NCBI GenBank assembly: GCA_900767375.1
Contig: CAAFYX010000107.1
Location: 1 to 31,747 of the forward strand
Length of the DNA stretch: 31,747 nucleotides
From: Rikenellaceae bacterium
GTDB taxonomy: Bacteria; Bacteroidota; Bacteroidia; Bacteroidales; UBA932
Direction of reading: 5' to 3'
Shown in pieces: positions 1-8,023 of the stretch; position 1 is the stretch's first letter; each line of letters starts with the position of its first letter. A model generated the notes under the pieces. It was not told where the DNA came from. It made no database searches and saw only the letters and a program-made list of their open reading frames with translations. Position numbers and translations under genes: made by a program.

Positions 1-485
1 AGGCCGCCCGCTTCGTCCGTTTCTGCGACGCATTCAACATCCCTCTCGTGACCCTCGTCGACGTACCGGGATTCCTCTGCGGCACACAGCAGGAGTACGG
101 AGCCATCATCACCAACGGCGCCAAGCTTCTCTACGCATACGGCGAGGCCACCGTCCCTAAGGTGACAGTGACCCTGCGCAAGTCCTACGGCGGAGCCCAC
201 ATCGTGATGAGCTGCAAGCAGCTCCGCGGCGATATCAACTACGCATGGCCTTCAGCCGAAATCGCAGTCATGGGCGCCAAGGGCGCTGTGGAAGTGCTCA
301 AGGGAGTGGAGGAAGAGGAATACAACAAGCTCTTCTGCAACCCTTACCAGGCGGCTAACAAGGGCTACATCGAGGACATCATCGAGCCGAGGAACACCCG
401 TTTCCGCGTCATCCGCGCCCTCGAGCAGCTCAGCGGCAAGAAGCAGGAAGTACCTGCAAAGAAACACGACAATCTTCCATTATAG
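1..485 (+). CDS. mmdA: Acyl-CoA carboxylase/decarboxylase carboxyltransferase subunit, C-terminal part (methylmalonyl-CoA decarboxylase alpha-like)
   Basis: The gene enters from the left edge; 160 codons are visible in frame from base 3 and end at TAG 483-485. The text VDVPGFLCGTQQEYGAII, followed by RKSYGGAHIVMSCK and YAWPSAEIAVMGAKGAVEVL, is the conserved C-terminal carboxyltransferase (crotonase-like) half of propionyl-CoA carboxylase beta and methylmalonyl-CoA decarboxylase alpha subunits. The C-terminus KKHDNLPL is also typical of this family. The family moves carboxyl groups between an acyl-CoA and biotin in the cytoplasm. The next three genes encode an OadG-like subunit, a biotin carrier and an OadB pump subunit. 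This context favours the Na+-pumping methylmalonyl-CoA decarboxylase over a biosynthetic carboxylase. The symbol rests on context, because the N-terminal half is outside the window. Confidence 0.9.
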   Translation, partial: AARFVRFCDAFNIPLVTLVDVPGFLCGTQQEYGAIITNGAKLLYAYGEATVPKVTVTLRKSYGGAHIVMSCKQLRGDINYAWPSAEIAVMGAKGAVEVLKGVEEEEYNKLFCNPYQAANKGYIEDIIEPRNTRFRVIRALEQLSGKKQEVPAKKHDNLPL

Positions 486-494
486 TCCAGTCCT

Positions 495-1433
495 ATGATG
501 AAAAGATTAATAACAGTCTCACTCCTCCTTCTGGCAGCCGTATCGCTGCGGGCGCAGAATGTCATCGACCTCATCATCTCCGAGGTCATGGTGGACAACT
601 GCACGTCCGTGACAAACGACTTCGGCGAGCACAGCGCCTGGATTGAGATATTCAACACATCACAGGGAACGGTCAACTTCGCCGGCTGCTACTTCTCCGA
701 CGACCTGAACGACCTCACAAAGAGTCCTGTGACCAAGGGCGACAACCGCACCAAGGTCGGTCCTCGCCAGGTGGCCCTCTTCTTCGCCGACGGCGACTCG
801 TCGAAGGGCACCTTCTACCTGAACTTCGAGCTGAAGAAAGGCTCGACGCTCTACCTGATCAGCAATGACGGGCACACCGTGATCGACTCCATCGACATCC
901 CGGAGGAAATCCCCGAGGGACAGAGCATCAGCAAGTTCGCCCACGACAACAAAGGCATAGTCTTCGATGACATCAGGCCTGCCGCCCCTTCACCGATGTC
1001 GGTCAACGGCACCCACAACCAGAAGAGCAAGGCCGAAGCGATGAAGGTCAACGACCCTCACGGCTTTACCCTGACCATCGTCAGCGTCTCCGTGGTGTTC
1101 TTCGCCCTGATCATCCTCTTCATCATCTACAATTTCTCAGGAAAGTGCTTCTCCGGCCAGATCAAGTTCAAGAACCCGTTCAAGTGCTCGAAGAAAGCCG
1201 GAAAATCCGCAGTGAAGGCACAGGCCAATGGCAATGACGCCGAGATCGCCGCAGCCATCGCAATGGCGCTCAACGCCGAGTGCGGCGGCGAGGTCGAGGC
1301 TGCAATAGCCCTCGCCCTCCACAGGTTCCTGAGCGAATGCACCCACGATGCGGAGCCGTTCGTCATCACCATCAAGCCTTCCTACAGCAAGTGGAACGAC
1401 AAGTCACAGAATTTCAGAAAACAACCCAGATAA
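495..1433 (+). CDS. Lamin-tail-domain protein fused to an OadG-like membrane subunit
   Basis: This 312-residue protein starts with a signal peptide (about 1-20, ending LRAQ). An extracytoplasmic domain of about 150 residues follows, beginning LIISEVMVDN and including HSAWIEIFNTSQGTVNFAGCYFSD in two conserved stretches; this is the lamin-tail (LTD) fold signature. A single strong membrane segment lies at about 190-214 (TIVSVSVVFFALIILFIIYNF). It is followed by a basic, Lys-rich cytoplasmic stretch and an Ala-rich region with EIAAAIAMALN and EVEAAIALALH repeats. The membrane segment plus cytoplasmic tail sits where the small OadG (gamma) subunit is expected in decarboxylase operons. It starts 9 bases after the carboxyltransferase stop. 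I infer that it anchors the carboxyltransferase/biotin carrier to the pump; the role of the periplasmic LTD is unknown. Confidence 0.8.
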   Translation: MMKRLITVSLLLLAAVSLRAQNVIDLIISEVMVDNCTSVTNDFGEHSAWIEIFNTSQGTVNFAGCYFSDDLNDLTKSPVTKGDNRTKVGPRQVALFFADGDSSKGTFYLNFELKKGSTLYLISNDGHTVIDSIDIPEEIPEGQSISKFAHDNKGIVFDDIRPAAPSPMSVNGTHNQKSKAEAMKVNDPHGFTLTIVSVSVVFFALIILFIIYNFSGKCFSGQIKFKNPFKCSKKAGKSAVKAQANGNDAEIAAAIAMALNAECGGEVEAAIALALHRFLSECTHDAEPFVITIKPSYSKWNDKSQNFRKQPR

Positions 1434-1444
1434 AAACCATCGTC

Positions 1445-1879
1445 ATGAAAGAATATAAGTTCAAAATCAATGGCAACGCATACGACGTAGCCATCAACTC
1501 AATAGAAGGAAACATCGCCGACGTAACAGTCAACGGCGCAGCCTACAAGGTGGAAATGGAGAACGCTCCTGCAGCCGCAGCAGCGGCTCCTGTCCAGGCA
1601 GCCGCTCCGGCAGCCCCGGCACAGGCAGCAGCACCTGCAGCCGCCCCTAAGGCAGCAGCCGGCGCAGGCACCGACATCAACTCCCCTCTTCCGGGCGTCA
1701 TCATCGAGGTATCAGTAAAGGAAGGCCAGGCTGTCAAGGCCGGCCAGAAAGTCGCAGTCCTCGAGGCCATGAAGATGGAGAACGAGATCCAGGCCGAGAA
1801 GGACGGTACCGTAACAGCAATCCACGTAGCCAAGGGCGACTCCGTCCTCGAAGGCGCAAAGATCGTCACAATAGCATAA
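1445..1879 (+). CDS. Biotin carboxyl carrier protein of the decarboxylase
   Basis: ATG 1445 is chosen because the reading frame upstream lies inside the preceding gene and the N-terminus KEYKFKINGNAYDV is typical of biotin carriers (OadA C-terminal or MmdC type). The product has 144 residues: a short beta-rich N-domain (1-40), an Ala/Pro linker (about 42-75, mostly AAPAAP-type repeats), and a C-terminal biotinyl-lipoyl domain. The biotin site is AMKM with Lys110, 34 residues from the end, as expected for the family. Biotinylated Lys110 would carry CO2 from the carboxyltransferase to the membrane beta subunit. The gene lies 11 bases after the LTD/OadG-like gene and 10 before the beta subunit, so one transcript is likely. 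Confidence 0.93.
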   Translation: MKEYKFKINGNAYDVAINSIEGNIADVTVNGAAYKVEMENAPAAAAAAPVQAAAPAAPAQAAAPAAAPKAAAGAGTDINSPLPGVIIEVSVKEGQAVKAGQKVAVLEAMKMENEIQAEKDGTVTAIHVAKGDSVLEGAKIVTIA

Positions 1880-1889
1880 CTCCGCGGAA

Positions 1890-3032
1890 ATGGGCAACAT
1901 TATTGACAGTCTAGTACAGTTCTGGCAGTACACGGGCTTCGCCAACATGACCTGGCAGCACATCGTGATGATATGCATCGGCATAATCTTCATCACCCTG
2001 GGTGTCGTCAAGGAGTGGGAGCCGCTGCTGCTCGTTCCGATCGGATTCGGTATGATCGTCGGCAACATCCCGATGTTCCCGGGTCTGAATATCGGAGTGT
2101 ATGAGGACGGATCCGTACTGAACATACTCTACCAGGGTGTGAAGCAGGGCTGGTATCCGCCACTGATCTTCCTGGGCATAGGCGCGATGACGGACTTCTC
2201 GGCCCTGATATCGCAGCCGAGGCTGATGCTTATCGGAGCCGCCGCCCAGATGGGTATCTTCGGAGCATATCTCCTGGCCATGGCCATGGGTTTCGCCCCT
2301 AACGAAGCCGGTGCCATCGGCATCATCGGAGGCGCCGACGGTCCTACCGCCATCTTCCTCTCTTCAAAGCTCGCCCCGGACCTTATGGGCGCCATCGCGG
2401 TCTGCGCATATTCCTACATGGCCCTCGTGCCTGTGATCCAGAAGCCTATCATGCTTCTGCTCACCACTAAGAAGGAGCGTCTCATCGAGATGCCAGCTCC
2501 TAGAGTGGTAAGCCAGAAGGAGAAGGTCATCTTCCCTATCATCGGATTCCTCCTCACCGCGTTCATCGTCCCTTCAGGACTTCCGCTTCTCGGTATGCTC
2601 TTCTTCGGCAACCTCCTCAAGGAAAGCGGCGTCACCAGAAGGCTCGCTGAAACCGCGCGCGGTCCGCTCATCGACGTGACCACCACCCTCATCGGTATCA
2701 CCGTGGGAGCATCCACCCAGGCTGACAAGTTCCTCACCGGAGCATCACTCAAGATATTCGCACTCGGTCTGACTTCATTCATCATCGCCACAGCCTGCGG
2801 TGTCCTGTTCGTGAAGATATGGAACCTGTTCCTCAAGCCGGGTAGGAAGATCAACCCTCTCATCGGAAACGCCGGCGTCTCAGCTGTGCCTGACAGCGCA
2901 CGAGTTTCAGAGGTCGTAGGACGCGAGACAAATCCTAAGAACCACCTGCTGATGCATGCGATGGCGCCTAACGTAGCCGGTGTGATCGGCTCGGCTGTCG
3001 CCGCAGGTATCCTCCTGAGCTTCCTCGGATAG
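1890..3032 (+). CDS. mmdB: Na+-transporting decarboxylase beta subunit (OadB/MmdB family)
   Basis: This is a 380-residue polytopic inner-membrane protein. Its motif GGADGPTAIFLSSKLAP (Asp150) is the diagnostic re-entrant segment of OadB, MmdB and GcdB. That aspartate corresponds to the Na+-site aspartate of the Klebsiella enzyme. Other family text includes FLGIGAMTDFSALISQPRLM near residue 95 and NPLIGNAGVSAVPDSARV near 325. The family decarboxylates carboxybiotin and exports Na+. The length is slightly below that of Klebsiella OadB because the N-terminus is compact. It is the last gene of the decarboxylase cluster. An inverted repeat and the V-ATPase operon follow. Confidence 0.95.
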   Translation: MGNIIDSLVQFWQYTGFANMTWQHIVMICIGIIFITLGVVKEWEPLLLVPIGFGMIVGNIPMFPGLNIGVYEDGSVLNILYQGVKQGWYPPLIFLGIGAMTDFSALISQPRLMLIGAAAQMGIFGAYLLAMAMGFAPNEAGAIGIIGGADGPTAIFLSSKLAPDLMGAIAVCAYSYMALVPVIQKPIMLLLTTKKERLIEMPAPRVVSQKEKVIFPIIGFLLTAFIVPSGLPLLGMLFFGNLLKESGVTRRLAETARGPLIDVTTTLIGITVGASTQADKFLTGASLKIFALGLTSFIIATACGVLFVKIWNLFLKPGRKINPLIGNAGVSAVPDSARVSEVVGRETNPKNHLLMHAMAPNVAGVIGSAVAAGILLSFLG

Positions 3033-3058
3033 AATATTTACAAATATTGTCTTTTATG

Positions 3059-3093
3059 ATAGGTCATTTTTTAACGGAAATGACCTATATTTG
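3059..3093 (+). promoter_or_regulatory. Inverted repeat overlapping a Bacteroidota -7 element before the V-ATPase operon
   Basis: Bases 3059-3069 (ATAGGTCATTT) and 3078-3088 (AAATGACCTAT) are perfect 11-base inverted arms around an 8-base loop. The right arm runs into TATATTTG at 3086-3093, an exact match to the Bacteroidota TAnnTTTG -7 element, 25 bases before the vatE start. I see no convincing TTG -33 element at the usual 19-21 base spacing. The overlap means the repeat could be an operator for a dimeric regulator. It could also be a weak terminator for the decarboxylase operon, but there is no uninterrupted T-run after the right arm. Confidence 0.5.
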
Positions 3094-3117
3094 TATTTAC
3101 CACATAACACTGATACT

Positions 3118-3723
3118 ATGGATAAATTGCAGGAATTGACAGACCGTCTGTACAATGAAGGTCTGGCCAAGGGAAAGGAAGAGGGAGAAAGGATCCTTGA
3201 AGAAGCCAGGAAACAGGCCGAAGAAATAATCGCGGAAGCCCGGAAGAAGGGCGAGGACATCATCTCGAAATCTCAGAAAGAAGCGGACGACTACAGGCAG
3301 AAGGTGACTTCCGACCTGAAGATGGCCGCGACGAAGAGTTTCCAGGCCACGAGGAAATGCATCGAGGACCTGGTCATCACCGAAATAGCAGGCAAGGACG
3401 TGAAGAGCACCCTGGCATCGCCCGATTTCGTCAAGGAGATGCTCCTCGCAGTCACAAGCAAGTTCAGCTCCGAAGGGATGCAGGACCTTGACCTTGTGCT
3501 CCCCGCCTCGCTCAAGGACGATCTCGAGCCTTTTGTCAAAAACGAAGTCAGCAAAGTCCTCGGCAAGGGCCTCAGCGCATCCTTCTCAAAGAAGATCAAC
3601 GGAGGTTTCACCATCGGTCCCAAGGACGGCGGATACTTCATCAGTTTCACGGACGAGACATTCAACGAACTTGTCTCCGAATACTTGCGTCCTGTCACGA
3701 AGGAGCTCCTGTTCGGAAAATAG
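3118..3723 (+). CDS. vatE: V-type ATP synthase subunit E
   Basis: ATG 3118 is preferred over an upstream in-frame TTG at 3091, because MDKLQELTDRLYNEGL is a normal subunit E N-terminus and the TTG lies inside the likely -7 element. The product has 201 residues. Residues 1-65 are a charged, Ala/Lys/Glu-rich coiled coil (KGKEEGERILEEARKQAEEI) followed by the globular C-domain (about 85-201). Subunit E is the peripheral stator stalk that links the catalytic head to subunit I. The gene opens a seven-gene V-ATPase cluster, with 15 bases between its stop and the next start. Confidence 0.88.
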   Translation: MDKLQELTDRLYNEGLAKGKEEGERILEEARKQAEEIIAEARKKGEDIISKSQKEADDYRQKVTSDLKMAATKSFQATRKCIEDLVITEIAGKDVKSTLASPDFVKEMLLAVTSKFSSEGMQDLDLVLPASLKDDLEPFVKNEVSKVLGKGLSASFSKKINGGFTIGPKDGGYFISFTDETFNELVSEYLRPVTKELLFGK

Positions 3724-3738
3724 CCTGAAGCCCCGACC

Positions 3739-4338
3739 ATGGACAATTACGAGTACCTCATAGCAGGCCTGCCCGTCCTTTCCTCGGACTGGACAGAAAA
3801 CGGACAGCTCCCGGTGGATGAACTCACCGAGGAGATTCGCAACCTGTGCTCGGAGAAGGACAACGCCCTGATAGACAGTCTGCTGGCCGGATTCAGCGAG
3901 GAAAATCTGAATGAAGGATTCTACAAAGGAATGCTTGAAAGCCACAACAGTTTCCTCAGGGATTATTTCACGTTCGACCTGAACCTCAGGAACTGCAAGG
4001 TCAGATACCTGAACAGCCGGCTTGAAAGGCCGGAAGGCACGGATATCTTCCTGGAGCCGTCGGAGGACTTCGAGGAGAAGGACGCCGTGGACAAGGTCCT
4101 GAACGGTGACGACCTTCTGGCAAGGGAGCACGGGCTGGACAGCATCACATGGGATAAGGTCAGCGAACTGACAACGTTCGATTACTTCAACATCAATGCG
4201 GTCCTCGGGTTCCTGGCCAAGCTCAACATCATCAACAGATGGCTCAAGCTGGACGAACGGACCGGAAGGGAGCTCTTCAAGAAACTCGTGGACGAGATCC
4301 GCGGCACTTTCAAAGGAGTCGAATTCAATGAACAATAA
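3739..4338 (+). CDS. DUF2764 family protein, V-ATPase operon-linked
   Basis: This 199-residue protein has no signal peptide or membrane segment. The N-terminus MDNYEYLIAGLPVLSSDW and the position between subunits E and A match the DUF2764 family, which occurs in V-ATPase operons of Bacteroidota and some other bacteria. The sequence is acidic and probably largely helical (DFNLRNCKVRYLNSRLERP-like helices). The position is the one held by subunit C in other V-ATPase operons, so a C-like collar role at the top of the K ring is possible. That role is inferred from gene order, not from a visible motif. Confidence 0.75.
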   Translation: MDNYEYLIAGLPVLSSDWTENGQLPVDELTEEIRNLCSEKDNALIDSLLAGFSEENLNEGFYKGMLESHNSFLRDYFTFDLNLRNCKVRYLNSRLERPEGTDIFLEPSEDFEEKDAVDKVLNGDDLLAREHGLDSITWDKVSELTTFDYFNINAVLGFLAKLNIINRWLKLDERTGRELFKKLVDEIRGTFKGVEFNEQ

Positions 4339-4350
4339 CAACACAACGAT

Positions 4351-6105
4351 ATGAAAACAACCGGAAAGGTAACGGGTATAGTTTCCAACCTGGTGACTGT
4401 CCAGGTGGACGGTCCTGTAGCGGAGAACGAGCTCTGCTACATCACCCTCGGTGACACCAGGCTGATGGCCGAAGTCATCAAGGTGAGCAAGGACAAGGCA
4501 TCCGTCCAGGTGTTCGAAAGGACACGAGGGCTCAAGAACGGGGACACAGTGGAGTTTGAAGGAAGAATGCTCGAGGCCACACTGGGCCCGGGACTGCTCT
4601 CAAGCATCTACGACGGCCTCCAGAACAACCTCGCTACAATGACAGGAGTGTTCCTCAAGCGTGGCGAATACACCGACCCTCTCGACCACGAAAAACTATG
4701 GGAATTCACCCCTGTCGCCAAGGCGGGTGACAAGGTCGTCGCCGCCGACTGGCTCGGAGAGGTCAAGGAAGGCTGGCTGCCCCACAAGATAATGGTGCCT
4801 TTCTCCTTCAAGGGAGAATACACCGTCAAGTCAGTCGCAGAGGCCGGAAGCTACACCATTGACAAGGTCATCGCCGTCCTCACCGACGAGGAAGGCGAGG
4901 ACGTGGACGTGACCATGTGCCAGAAATGGCCTGTCAAGGTCGCAGTCAAGGGATACAAGGAAAAACCGAGGCCGGTCAAGATAATGGAGACGGGAGTGCG
5001 CGTCATCGACACGTTCGACCCTATCGCCGAAGGAGGTACGGGATTCATCCCGGGACCTTTCGGCTGCGGCAAGACCGTCCTCCAGCACGCCATCGCCAAG
5101 CAGGGCGAGGCCGACGTCATCGTGATGGCCGCCTGCGGTGAGCGCGCGAACGAAGTAGTGGAGATATTCTCAGAGTTCCCTCAGCTCATAGACCCGCATA
5201 CGGGAAGGTTCCTGATGGAACGCACCACCATCATCTGCAACACCTCCAACATGCCTGTAGCAGCCCGCGAGGCTTCCGTCTACACGGCAATGACCATATG
5301 CGAATACTACAGGGCCATGGGCCTGCGCTGCCTCCTGCTTGCCGACTCCACTTCCCGCTGGGCCCAGGCCCTCCGCGAGATGTCCAACAGAATGGAGGAG
5401 CTCCCTGGAGCCGACGCCTTCCCTGTAGACCTTTCATCCATCATCTCGAACTTCTACTCAAGGGCCGGTATGGTCATCCTTAACAACGGCGAGAAGGGAG
5501 CAGTCACCGTCATCGGAACGGTCTCCCCTGCCGGAGGTAACCTCAAGGAGCCAGTGACGGAGTCCACAAAGAAGGCCGCCCGCTGCTTCTACGCGCTCGA
5601 GCAGAGCCGCGCAGACCAGAAGAGATACCCTGCCGTGAACCCTATCGATTCATACTCAAAGTATCTGGAGTATCCTGAGATCCACGAGTACCTCGACAAG
5701 GTCTTCGAACCGGGATGGGCCGGAATAGTCAATGCCATGAAGGTCATTGTAAGACGCGGAAAGGAAGCCAACGACCAGATCAACATCCTCGGAGACGACG
5801 GAGTGCCTATGAGCTACCACGAGTCTTTCTGGAAGTCCGAGCTCATCGACTTCGCATTCCTCCAGCAGGACGCCTTCGACGCCATCGACAGCGTCACCCC
5901 TCTGGAGAGGCAGAAATATATGGTGAACCTGATCATGGACATCTGCTCGAAGAAGTTCCACTTCGATGACTTCGAGCAGTGCCGCACATACTTCAAGGAG
6001 CTCATCAACCTCCTCCGCCAGATGAACTACTCGCCGTTCATGGAAGAGAAGTTCATGGAATATCAGTCAGAAATCAACAAACACCTCGAGAAATATGTCA
6101 GCTAA
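4351..6105 (+). CDS. vatA: V-type ATP synthase catalytic subunit A
   Basis: The product has 584 residues, the normal length for the family. It has an N-terminal beta-barrel (GKVTGIVSNLVTVQVDGP) and the A-subunit bulge domain (about 110-200). The P-loop is GPFGCGKT at 235-242, with Cys where many homologues have Ser or Ala. The downstream catalytic text includes ACGERANEVVEIFSEFP and LLADSTSRWAQALREMSNRM. The protein hydrolyses or makes ATP in the cytoplasmic A3B3 head. The ATG is 12 bases after the DUF2764 stop. The last 11 bases overlap the vatB start, suggesting translational coupling that could help 1:1 production of A and B. Confidence 0.97.
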   Translation: MKTTGKVTGIVSNLVTVQVDGPVAENELCYITLGDTRLMAEVIKVSKDKASVQVFERTRGLKNGDTVEFEGRMLEATLGPGLLSSIYDGLQNNLATMTGVFLKRGEYTDPLDHEKLWEFTPVAKAGDKVVAADWLGEVKEGWLPHKIMVPFSFKGEYTVKSVAEAGSYTIDKVIAVLTDEEGEDVDVTMCQKWPVKVAVKGYKEKPRPVKIMETGVRVIDTFDPIAEGGTGFIPGPFGCGKTVLQHAIAKQGEADVIVMAACGERANEVVEIFSEFPQLIDPHTGRFLMERTTIICNTSNMPVAAREASVYTAMTICEYYRAMGLRCLLLADSTSRWAQALREMSNRMEELPGADAFPVDLSSIISNFYSRAGMVILNNGEKGAVTVIGTVSPAGGNLKEPVTESTKKAARCFYALEQSRADQKRYPAVNPIDSYSKYLEYPEIHEYLDKVFEPGWAGIVNAMKVIVRRGKEANDQINILGDDGVPMSYHESFWKSELIDFAFLQQDAFDAIDSVTPLERQKYMVNLIMDICSKKFHFDDFEQCRTYFKELINLLRQMNYSPFMEEKFMEYQSEINKHLEKYVS

Positions 6106-7414
6106 AGCATTCAGAAAAGTATATACTCAGCTCGACGCCATCACGAAGGCAACAGTCTCGCTGAAGGCATCCGGAGTCGCGAATGACGAGCTGGCCACCG
6201 TGAACGGCAGACTTGCCCAGGTGGTGAAGACAAAGGGAGACCTTGTCACGATGCAGGTGTTCGCCGGCACTGAAGGCATCCCTACCAACGCCGAAGTATC
6301 CTTTATGGGAAATCCTCCGGTGCTGAAGGTAAGCGACCAGCTTTCAGGCCGTTTCTTCAACGCATACGGAAAGCCTATCGACGGCGGTCCGGAAGTGGAA
6401 GGAGAAGTCCGCGAGATCGGCGGACCGTCCGTAAACCCATACAAGAGAAAACAGCCGTCCGAGCTCATCCCTACCGGTATCGCGGGAATCGACCTTAACA
6501 ACACCCTGGTTTCGGGACAGAAGATACCTTTCTTCGCCGACCCTGACCAGCCGTACAACAAGGTTATGGCGGACGTGGCCCTGCGCGCCGACGTGGACAA
6601 GATCATCCTCGGCGGAATGGGCCTGTCCAATGACGACTACCTCTTCTACCGCCACACGTTCGAGAACGCAGGTGCGCTCGAGAAGATCGTCTGCTTCGTC
6701 AACACCACCGAGGAGCCGCCTGTGGAACGCCTCCTCATCCCTGATATGGCGCTCTGCGCCGCAGAGTACTTCGCTGCGGACAAGAACGAGAAGGTGCTCG
6801 TGCTCCTTACCGACATGACCCTCTACGCCGACGCCCTGTCCATCGTATCCAACCGTATGGACCAGATCCCGTCAAAGGACTCCATGCCGGGCTCGCTCTA
6901 CTCCGACCTCGCAAAGATCTATGAGAAGGCCGTGCAGTTCCCTGAGGGAGGCTCGATTACCATCATCGCCGTGACCACCCTCAACGACGGTGACATCACC
7001 CACGCCATCCCTGACAATACCGGATACATCACCGAAGGACAGCTGTTCCTTCGCGCCGACACCGACACCGGAACCGTCATCGTCGACCCGTTCAGGTCCC
7101 TTTCACGACTCAAGCAGCTCGTGCAGGGCAAGAAGACCCGCGAGGACCACAGCCAGGTCATGAACGCCGGAGTGCGTCTGTTCGCTGACGCCCAGAACGC
7201 GAAGACCAAGCTCGAGAACGGTTTCGACCTCTCGGACTATGACAACCGCTGCCTCGACTATGCCAAGGAATACGCAGTCCGCCTGCTCAGCATCGATGTC
7301 AACATCGACATCGACACCATGCTCGACACCGCCTGGGAGCTCTTCGGCAAGTACTTCACAAAGGCCGAGACCGGTATAAAGCAGGCACTGACTGACAAAT
7401 ATTGGAAAGCATAG
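6095..7414 (+). CDS. vatB: V-type ATP synthase subunit B
   Basis: This 439-residue subunit is related to A but lacks a P-loop, as expected for the regulatory B subunit. Recognisable text includes ELIPTGIAGIDLNNTLVSGQKIP, VLVLLTDMTLYADALSIVSNRM and PGSLYSDLAKIYEKA. The start ATG lies inside the end of vatA in another frame (11-base overlap). It forms the alternating A3B3 hexamer with vatA. The stop is followed by only 3 bases before subunit D. Confidence 0.96.
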   Translation: MSAKAFRKVYTQLDAITKATVSLKASGVANDELATVNGRLAQVVKTKGDLVTMQVFAGTEGIPTNAEVSFMGNPPVLKVSDQLSGRFFNAYGKPIDGGPEVEGEVREIGGPSVNPYKRKQPSELIPTGIAGIDLNNTLVSGQKIPFFADPDQPYNKVMADVALRADVDKIILGGMGLSNDDYLFYRHTFENAGALEKIVCFVNTTEEPPVERLLIPDMALCAAEYFAADKNEKVLVLLTDMTLYADALSIVSNRMDQIPSKDSMPGSLYSDLAKIYEKAVQFPEGGSITIIAVTTLNDGDITHAIPDNTGYITEGQLFLRADTDTGTVIVDPFRSLSRLKQLVQGKKTREDHSQVMNAGVRLFADAQNAKTKLENGFDLSDYDNRCLDYAKEYAVRLLSIDVNIDIDTMLDTAWELFGKYFTKAETGIKQALTDKYWKA

Positions 7415-7417
7415 CCT

Positions 7418-8023
7418 ATGGCTGTCAAGTTTCAATACAACAAGACTTCGCTCACTAACCTCGGCAAGCAGCTGAAGGTGCGCAAGAACGCGCTTCCGAC
7501 CTTGAAGAACAAGGAAAGCGCGCTCCGCATCAGCGTGCTCGTGGCCAAGGAAGCGGCGGAGGATTATGAAAGGAAGGTCACTGAAGCCCTCAACAGATAT
7601 GACTATCTGGCAGCGCTCTGGAACGAGTTCGAGCCGGGCCTGGTCAGCATCAAGGACGTGAGCCTGCGCACCGCCAAGGTCGCTGGCGTGAAGATACCGG
7701 AGCTGGCAAGGATAGACTACGAGCTGAAACCGTTCAATGCCTTCACCAAGCCCGCCTGGTATGCGGACGGTGTCCGGATACTGAAGGACATCACCGAGCT
7801 CGGAATCAGGAGCGAGATCGCCGAAGAGAGACGCCGCATCCTGGACTACCAGAGGAAGAAGACCACCCAGAAGGTGAACCTCTATGAGAAGGTCCAGATC
7901 CCGGGATATCAGGAGGCCATCCTCAAGATAAAGCGCTATATGGAAGATGAAGAGAACCTCTCGAAGGCTTCATCGAAGATAGTCAAGGAGCGTCACGCAC
8001 TGGAAGAGGAGGGAGAGCTATGA
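7418..8023 (+). CDS. vatD: V-type ATP synthase subunit D
   Basis: The product has 201 residues. The N-terminus MAVKFQYNKTSLTNLGKQLKVR and the long N- and C-terminal helices are typical of subunit D, the central rotor shaft equivalent to F-type gamma. It transmits rotation between the A3B3 head and the K ring. The stop overlaps the next start as ATGA at 8020-8023. No separate subunit F gene, the usual rotor partner of D, is visible in the cluster. Confidence 0.92.
   Translation: MAVKFQYNKTSLTNLGKQLKVRKNALPTLKNKESALRISVLVAKEAAEDYERKVTEALNRYDYLAALWNEFEPGLVSIKDVSLRTAKVAGVKIPELARIDYELKPFNAFTKPAWYADGVRILKDITELGIRSEIAEERRRILDYQRKKTTQKVNLYEKVQIPGYQEAILKIKRYMEDEENLSKASSKIVKERHALEEEGEL

Noticed and set aside
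1280..1444. Upstream extension of the biotin carrier gene
   Set aside because: The extra 55 residues lie in another frame of the LTD/OadG-like gene and have no carrier-protein similarity; ATG 1445 gives a standard N-terminus.
1561..1670. GC-rich Ala/Pro repeats in the biotin carrier gene as a DNA repeat array
   Set aside because: The repetition is the codon pattern of the protein linker typical of biotin carriers and has no regular unit at the DNA level.
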